Origin: Posidonia oceanica
Lineage: Eukaryota; Streptophyta; Magnoliopsida; Alismatales; Posidoniaceae
Assembly: GCA_037176725.1 (NCBI GenBank)
Contig: JAZBRS010000054.1
Location: 13,286,001-13,350,000 of the forward strand
Length of the DNA stretch: 64,000 nucleotides
Direction of reading: 5' to 3'
The notes below the pieces were generated by a model. The model saw only the letters and a program-made list of their open reading frames with translations, had not been told where the DNA came from and ran no database searches. Positions 57,288-64,000 of the stretch are shown here, one piece after another. How positions within the stretch are numbered: the stretch's first letter is position 1; each line of letters begins with the position of its first letter. A program made the position numbers and the translations under genes.

Positions 57288-59000
57288 ATTAGGTTTATTT
57301 TAATTTTTAAAATTTAATGTTCAAGGTGATAGTCTGTTTTATGTGTCAGACATGAATAAATAGTGTCTTATTTCGTTTTCAAATTAGTTCTCTGAATTAA
57401 ATGGATTTTCTGAATTAAATGGGGTTTTCTAGTGTGTCTCCGCCATTTGTGGTGACAAACGGTGATGTGGATTGGTGTTTAAATGAAAGCGGGAATGTTG
57501 TGCTTAATTTTAAAATATTCTTGGTTGTCACCGCTATTAGGGGCGACGGATGCTGACATGGCCTCCACTGGGGCGGTTCAAACTGAGGCAGGAAAGTTGG
57601 CATCCTGAGGAAGCCAAAGGGTAAGTCGCCGTAGCATGCGGCGTCTAAAGAGGTCGCCGCTAGATTTGGCGACCAGGGCACGAGTCTAGTAACAAAACCA
57701 AACCGTTGCCCCCCCTTTTGGCCTCACACATCTCTTCCTTCCTTCTGCTCAGTGTTTTCCCACTCTCCTCTCCGACGATTCGGTGGTGCGATGGTCTCCG
57801 GTAGTGTGGCGCGACTCCGATGGTGCGGCGACGGTTTGACCTGTCTTCCTCCACATCCCCTGATGGCAAGTAGCGGCAGTGAAGGTGGTGGCTCGGACGG
57901 CAATGCTCGCCGGTGATGGAGGTATTCTCCTCCATGCTTCCTTGCTGTTGGGTATCAAGGTGTGGTGTGGCCGACGATGTTGGGCGGCAGTGGATGGATG
58001 GAGAGGGCGGACGGCCATGACAGTGGGAAGTTTGATTGGGGAGAAAATTATTGTTTTTAAGGATGAAAATTTATTGTAAATGAATGTTGAGTTGTGAAAA
58101 AAAATGTTTGTTACAGAGATGGTGTTGTGAATGAATTTATAGTGGAATTTTTGAGGTGGTACTTTGCAAAATTTTTCTATGAATGGTATTAGTGAATTTC
58201 TATTTATTAATAGTGGAATATGTGAAAAAAGGAGAATTATTTTGAATAGGGCAATGAATTTCTTATAACTTCTGTGAGAAATTATTATTTTTGTGAATAA
58301 TATCTGGATTAATTTGGGAATTTATATGGTTGAGGATAGTTTATTTTTAGAATATTATTGTGGATTAGATAATGAATGACTAAAATTTTGGAAGATAAAG
58401 TCTTATTGTTGAATTTTTGAGTTGTGAATGAATGAAGAAGGATTTTTGTGTTTGAATTTTAATGTGGTTGTGTTTGTGGATTGGTGGGGCCGTAAAATTT
58501 TTATGAATGTGTTTTAAACATTTACCTTAGTGTTTGTAAAGTTTAATTAATTTCATTCGATATTGTATTTAACTGTCGTATGTTGAAAAATAAAACCTGA
58601 GGTGATTGTGTTTCTTAAATGGTTCATGTGCTTTGTTTATTTAACAGAGTTAGATATTTCAAGTGATATTCAGACATTCGAGGCAATTTTTTAATGTTGT
58701 GAGTAATTATTGGATAATTAAAAGGGTTTATATGTTTAATTAACAGAGTTTTAAAAAGTTTGAAGTGATTAATGATTAAGTGTTTGATTAACTTTTTGAA
58801 ACGATCAATGTTTTGATTAATGATTAATTAATGTTTGAAATGATTAATTAATGTTTTGATTAATGATTAATTAATGTTTTGAGATGTTTAGTGTTTTGAT
58901 TGATTAATGTTTGGAATGATTAATGACTAATTAATGTTTTGAGATGTTTAATGTCTTGATTGATTAATGTTTAACTTGGCATGGACTGACCAAACTCTAG
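57288..59000 (+). other. Non-coding region between the PMD genes
   Basis: Contains A+T-rich DNA, a hairpin pair AAGTCGCCGTAGCATGCGGCG at about 57620 with a second GGTCGCCGC/GGCGACC dyad at 57652-57675, a G+C-richer block (57680-58060) that may be promoter or leader for the next gene, and tandem repeats before exon 1. The open frames in the G+C block have no recognisable domain. Confidence 0.4.
58861..58980 (+). repeat. 60-bp tandem duplication
   Basis: Two adjacent 60-bp units starting TAATGATTAATTAATG and TAATGACTAATTAATG differ at only a few positions in the first 50 bases. Looser TTAATGTTTTGAT copies extend left to about 58740. Confidence 0.8.
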
Positions 59001-61596
59001 TTGTGCCGCTATTCCAGGGTCTCTGATGAGGAGGTTGAGACTGGAAGGGACGAGGTAGGTCCTTCTACTGTGAGGGCAAGCTCCTCTCGTCCTCGCAAGC
59101 TACAGGCGAGGCGTCCATGTGCACCGTCTCCTGCTAGGACAGAGACGAGTGGCAGTGACGGTGACAACCTTGGTTTGGGCGAGGTCCCTCGTCATCCTCC
59201 TCCCAAGAGAGCTCAGATAGCAGCTGAGCTTGCAGAGCTAGGCCAGGTGAGGTTAATTTTATGTGTTTAGCTTCTTATTGAGTTATTTGTTTGTTTTTTT
59301 AGGGAGTTATTAATGTTATTCTTTGGATTATCTGTGTCAGATGCCATTGCCTAGCCGGGCTTGCTCTAGTTGGGAGCATCTCCATGAGACGTACATCTGT
59401 CTTCCAAAGTTTCAGCGAGTGAGGTTGGCGAAGATGGGCTTCGGCCATTTCCTGGAGATTGTGCCGTTCGAGATCCACCTCTGGCTTCTGGTCTCCTTTG
59501 CCGAGCAGTTCCACGGTCCTTCCGGTAGCTTCATTCTCCGTGTGGGTGAGATGATGATCACCCTGAAGGATGTGGTTAGGCTGGTAGGCTTGAGGATAGA
59601 CAGCGAGCCCATGGTAGCAGTGTGGCAGCCTTGCTACGGCGACAAGCTAGAGGCTTGCTGCGGCGTGTGACCTCCACGCTCTGACCGTTACCACACTCGC
59701 GTCTGTGGATGTGAATTATGGGGGTGTTTATGAAGATGACGACGCTTCCACAACGTTGTCAACTTGTTGTGATCGCCACTCATCAATGGGCGGACAAGGC
59801 GCCTAGGGAGATGTAGATGATGTAGGTACTCGGCTCACTAGATCAACGGCAGGATGTCGTCCAGTGGCTTCCTCGTGTTACGTGAGTGTATTCCTTTCCT
59901 TCAAAACAAAATAAGAAAAATAGATCTAGATAAGTTTGTGTGTAGTAAATGATAATAAAAAGACGAAGGATAATATGAACAAGTAGATCTAATACTAATC
60001 GGGGGTTGTTCCCCGCATGCTTATGCTATGGGTTCTAATTTAATGAATGCAATAATGAAAATAAAAAGATTGGAAGAAGATACTCCCTTCACCCTCGTGC
60101 TGTATGCAGTAGAATGAGGAAGTGGAGGCACGATCAGAGCTTCGGCTAGGCTTGAGATCTCTGGAATCTAGGTTTCTGGATGTAGTGATCTCTGGGATCT
60201 AGGGTTTCTCTGGATTGGAGGTGGAGGCTAAGACTCTCTCTTTTTCTTTTGATCTCTCTCTTGGATATGGATCCCAAACCCTAAAATCTTAAAGTTGACC
60301 TCCTCTCGAGCACTGACTCACGGGGCCTTTTTATAGGTTCGTGGGACATGGGTGGCTCACACCTAAAAAGGTTCTAGAAGCTTCTAGAAGGGAACTGATA
60401 TTTAGGGCTAGTCGTCGCCTAAGCAGGCGACTGGGGCAAATATCTCCCGAAAAGATCGTGGAAATGCCGGGGAAACTCCACGTGACTAGGTCAACGGAGT
60501 CCACGTCAACTAGTCACCGCATATAGTGGCGTCTAGCTGCTGCACTATTCCAGGCAACTAAAATATTTGTTTCTGATTTTTAGGAGATTCTAAGGGATTA
60601 GTTTCTGATTTTTAAGGATTGGATTAGCACATTAAAACGTGTTAAAAATCAAGATATTTATTTGAAGCCACCTAGGATTTTCTAGATTGTTCTTTGATTA
60701 TTTATTTTATATGATATATGTGTTATACCATATATTAAATGCTAGAAAATCATATAAATATCAATAATTTACGGAAAAATGTTATAATAGTTTATAAAAT
60801 TCCCGTATATTATATTAATGCCCAGGATATTGATATTAAGTTGGAGAGAGAGAAATGGTGCCAGTTGCTTATCACACAAGCGCCTACACAGTCCAATCGC
60901 CCCTCTGAAAGGCGCCTGGCTGTGTCGCCGCTCTGGGAGGCAACCAGCTGAGTCTTTTGCATTTTTAACCCTGTCTTTTAAGTTAATCCAGAGAAACGTG
61001 ATAAAAGCCCGAAAAACTTCAGAGATCTCATGAAATCATAAAAACATCTTCTTTAACTTAAATCTGCCACTAATTTGAGTGGAATAAAGAGTGCTCAAGG
61101 TACTCGGACTTGCTACGAGTCTGAGTGCATTAGCTATGCCACAGCTAACAACCTTGAGCTAAGTAAAATCAAGCATTATTTTTAAGCAAATCGTGAAAAC
61201 TTCGGAAAATGTGTTATTAAGCCTTAGTTATGTGATCTAGGTGCCTCAGAAGTTCCCAACCTCCATGAACTCTCAGAAAAGCGAAAATGGGATATCTACA
61301 GCATCAACATCAAATGGCTGAAGGAGCATCTTGACAACCTCTTGCTTGCTGATGTGGTGGCTCCAGGCGTAGTTGACCAGCAGCTACGCGTCTTCTTCTC
61401 CATTTTGCTCCACCGGCAGTTCTCCGGCACTTCCTCCCAGGTGTTGCACGCTAGTTTTGCTCATCTCCTTTTGGATGTAGAGAGGATTGGTTCATATTCT
61501 TGGGGCTTGGCCGTGCTAGCTTACTTGATTTCCCGGTTAGAGGCATTTTCCATGGGACGAACTCGCTCCCTCTCTGGCTGTTTGCCCCTCTTCTAG
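59001..61596 (+). pseudogene. Plant-mobile-domain gene 2, split by a solo LTR
   Basis: Exon 1 (to 59246) is Arg/Ser/Pro-rich and ends ...AELGQ at a CAG/GTGAGG donor. The intron is 59247-59340 and exon 2 starts MPLPSRACSSWEHLHE. The PMD core includes EIVPFEIHLWLLVSFAEQF and FILRVGEMMITLKDVVRLVGLRID. After CCGV there is one TGA (Arg expected) and then PPRSDRYHTRV, cut by the solo LTR 59704-61300. The same frame resumes as NIKWLKEHLDNLLLADVV and runs through GSYSWGLAVLAYLISRLEAF to GGCLTLL-like SGCLPLF. A TAG at 61594-61596 sits just at an AG/GTTTGTG donor-like site and may replace CAG. Intron phase matches gene 1. The first codon is uncertain. Confidence 0.7.
59704..61300 (-). mobile_element. 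Family-X solo LTR inside PMD gene 2
   Basis: 1597 bp, TGTGGATGTGAATT...GGATATCTACA. The flanks GCGTC (59699-59703) and GCATC (61301-61305) are a target duplication with one G-to-A change. No PBS or PPT is present, so only the LTR remains. The TATA box is altered (60327-60336). Confidence 0.85.
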
Positions 61597-61671
61597 GTTT
61601 GTGCTTTATTTATTTGTCTGTCTTTCTGCTTATTTGCCTGTTTCTGACTTGAAACTGCTTCTTTATGTGAC

Positions 61672-62442
61672 TATAGCGATCTCCGTGGAGCTTCCGTGAT
61701 CGTCACCGATCGGAAAGACCAAGTTCACTATTAGCAGGTGATCCAAGGAGGAAACTCGACTCAAAACACCGAAAACAGAGGCAAAAAGCCAAAGGAAAGA
61801 TGAAAAGAGAAAGGAAAGACAAAAGGGAGTCGCCACCATGTCTATTAAGTCGGGAGATAAGGAAAACCGGGGAAATGCATGAAAAACATGCAAAACCACA
61901 CAAGAAGATGCAATTCAATGCAAATGCTATGCAAAGAGGATGTCTCGTGCCATGGACGAGGGCAAAAGGGTCATTGCGGGGCAGAGAAAGGGTAAGGACT
62001 CCTGTTACGTGCGGGGAAGGTGTTAGGCACCCCTGACACGTCCGAGAAGCGGTCTTTCTAGGCTTACGCTCGCTTTTGAGGGGAAATGCATGCCTTGAAT
62101 GCCTAAGTGCCATGAATGCCTAATTAGATGCTCAAATGTGTGCTCTAAGTGTTGAAATGCGTGCAAGGAATTAAACGTGCTATCTAAGTGCTCAGCAGCG
62201 CTGTCTGTGTTCCGAACTGGGCGAACCCTAGTTCGTGAGAACTCTAGGCAGTAAGCATCACTGCCCTAATGCAAATGCAAGCGATTAAAACTAATCACCG
62301 GTAAAACCACACAATGCAGGGGTGCGACAAGCAAAGGGGAAAGCAAATCCGGGCGGAAAACAAGCGATGCAAACGTAAAAACAAAACATCGGAAAAGCTA
62401 CGCAATGCAGGGATATGACAAGCAAAGGGGAAAGATTAGACG
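61672..62442 (-). repeat. LTR-B end, left arm of a large inverted repeat
   Basis: Homologous to 11696 to about 12480 (shared landmarks AAGGACTCCTGTTACG, GGTGTTAGGCACCC, TTCCGAAC). It is the reverse complement of 62508-63278. The LTR terminus (TATAGCGATC, expected TGTAGCGATC) is at 61672, about 75 bp after the last PMD exon, and no PBS follows it on the minus strand. Confidence 0.8.
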
Positions 62443-62507
62443 ACATGACGGGCGTCAACTGGGCAGTTAGGGCTACCAGCCTGATGATGAGTTGATGGAC
62501 TCATCGC

Positions 62508-63278
62508 CGTCTAATCTTTCCCCTTTGCTTGTCATCCCTCTGCATTGCGTGGCTTTTTCGATGTTTTGTTTTTACGTTTGCATCGCTTGTTTTCCGCCCG
62601 GATTTGCTTTCCCCTTTGCTTGTCGCACCCCTGCATTGTGTGGTTTTACCGGCGTTTTGTTTTAATCGCTTGCATTTGTATTAGGGCAATGATGCTTACT
62701 GCCTAGAGTTCTCACGAACCAGGGTTCGCCCAGTTCGGAACACAGACAGCGCTGCTGAGCACTTAGATAGCATGTTTAATTCCTTGCACGCATTTCAACA
62801 CTTAGAGCACACATTTGAGCATCTAATTAGGCATTCATGGCACTTAGGCATCCAAGGCATGCATTTCCCCTCAAAAGCGAGCGTAAGCCTAGAAAGACCG
62901 CTTCTCGGGCGTGTCGGGGGTGCCTAACACCTTCCCCACACGTAACAGGAGTCCTTACCCTTTCTCTGGCCCGCAATGACCCTTTTGCCCTCGTCCTTGG
63001 CACGAGACATCCTATTTGCATAGCATTTGCATTGAATTGCATCTTCTTGTGTGGTTTTGCATGTTTTTCATGCATTTCCCCGATTTTCCTTGTCTCCCGA
63101 CTTAATAGACATGGTGGCGACTCCCTTTTGTCTTTCCTTTCTCTTTTCTTCTTCCCTCTGACTTTTCGCCTCTGTTTTCGGTGTTTTGAGTCGAGTTTCC
63201 TCCTCGGATCACCCGTTAATAGTGAACCTGGTCTTTTCGATCAGTGACGATCGCAGAAGCTCCACGGGGATCGCTATA
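62508..63278 (+). repeat. LTR-B end, right arm of the inverted repeat
   Basis: Same sequence in opposite orientation, starting CGTCTAATCTTTCCCC and ending GATCGCTATA. The arms are equally long (772 bp with the shared G) with a 65-bp spacer (62443-62507). It is followed by a PBS, so it is the end of a plus-strand 5' LTR. Confidence 0.85.
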
Positions 63279-64000
63279 GTGGCGACTCCGCTAGGGATAC
63301 TAGACTCCGGCTTTCATTTTTCGGCTTCCGTGCCGCTTGGGTTTTGTATTCTTTGCTTGCTTTGCGCCTTTGCCTTGCCTATTTGCTTGCTCGCCTGTCT
63401 TGATTCCCCGCAAGTCGCACAGTGGCGACTTTGCTAAGGATTCAGACGCTGGCTCTCTTCCCTAGTCTTCTGCTTACATTGTTTTTGCTTGCCTTGCCTG
63501 TTTGCATGCTTTATTGCCTGCTCTACCTTTACATGCTCTACTGCTTACCTGTCTTTACTTATTTACTTGCTGGCTTGTCATTACTTTTCTTTCTCGCGTA
63601 ATGCATGTCTAAATACTTGTTTGGCACCTGTACATGCCTTTTGAGTGGTAATTGCTTTGTTTTACACCCTTGCTATGCCACTGCACACGCACATGCCCTG
63701 CATACTATGCCTTTTGACATGCTAAGTGTTTCTTTCCACTATCATGTCCACATACACTTAGCACATAAAATAACCATGCTTTTTGAAGTGTTGTGTGTTG
63801 ATTGCTTGCCATGATTGAGTGTTTTCTTCCCCTTTCGTTTTAGGATTAAGAACAACTAGAGACATGTTGCTCCCCTTCCCTTGGCAAATAAAAACAGCAA
63901 ATAAAAGTCACATCTAGGATCTACTAAAGACCTCAACACACCTTCACCCCCTGGGTTAATAAAACGCGCAAGATTAAAAAACTTTAATCATTTTGCATGA
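63279..64000 (+). other. PBS and leader start of a Tat/Ogre-type element
   Basis: TGGCGACTCCGCTAGGGAT at 63280 fits the 3' end of tRNA-Arg (ACG type, ...CAGCGGAGUCGCCA), the primer usual for Ogre-like elements. A second, weaker copy, TGGCGACTTTGCTAAGGATT, lies at 63423, followed by a similar GACGCTGGCT stretch. The rest is pyrimidine-rich leader with no coding region before the window ends. Confidence 0.65.

Overview
The window looks like plant nuclear heterochromatin, most likely from a eudicot with a large, repeat-rich genome. The evidence is Athila-, Tekay/Del- and Tat/Ogre-type Ty3 retrotransposon parts, a plant Helitron Rep-helicase, a LINE ORF1 with DUF4283 and a CCHC knuckle, two plant-mobile-domain (PMD) genes and TTTAGGG-like tracts. 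I see no intact single-copy host gene, no tRNA or rRNA gene and no CRISPR array. The species cannot be named from the sequence.

Left third (1-22.9 kb): gag-only Ty3 retroelements on the minus strand. Element A (1-6075) has an LTR, primer-binding site (PBS), hairpin-rich leader and broken gag. An inverted fragment of its LTR (6076-6310) and the tail of a second LTR family, called X here (6311-6506), lie beside it. Next come a long non-coding 3' region and a longer broken gag (gag B, 8940-11537), headed by a very long LTR (LTR-B, 11696-19733). LTR-B is split by an RT-less LINE (15226 to about 19435), and the LINE ORF1 is split by a family-X solo LTR (17446-18981, target duplication GAGGC). LTR-B itself abuts the leader of another X element (LTR 20869-22335).

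Middle (22.9-50.7 kb): A+T-rich DNA holds a complete Athila-type element with gag and protease but no other pol (24317-31835, target duplication ATAGA). A decayed Helitron Rep-helicase gene follows (about 34.56-49.89 kb). A complete but broken Tekay/Del chromovirus (37717-48278, target duplication AACTC) sits inside its coding sequence; its pol lacks the RT motif-A region.

Right third (50.7-64 kb): an inverted Tekay LTR remnant, an X-family LTR with internal DNA on both sides, two plus-strand PMD/DUF7745-like pseudogenes, and a 2 x 772-bp inverted duplication of the LTR-B end. The second PMD gene is split by an X solo LTR (59704-61300, duplication GCGTC/GCATC). The right arm of the inverted duplication is followed by a tRNA-Arg-type PBS.

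The most unusual signal is that the LTRs and leaders of at least three unrelated retroelement families carry clusters of short hairpins, each family with its own stem core: GCGTCCAAC in A, AGTCGCC in X, GGCC dyads in Tekay. Boundaries marked approximate were judged by eye, and percent identities were not computed.
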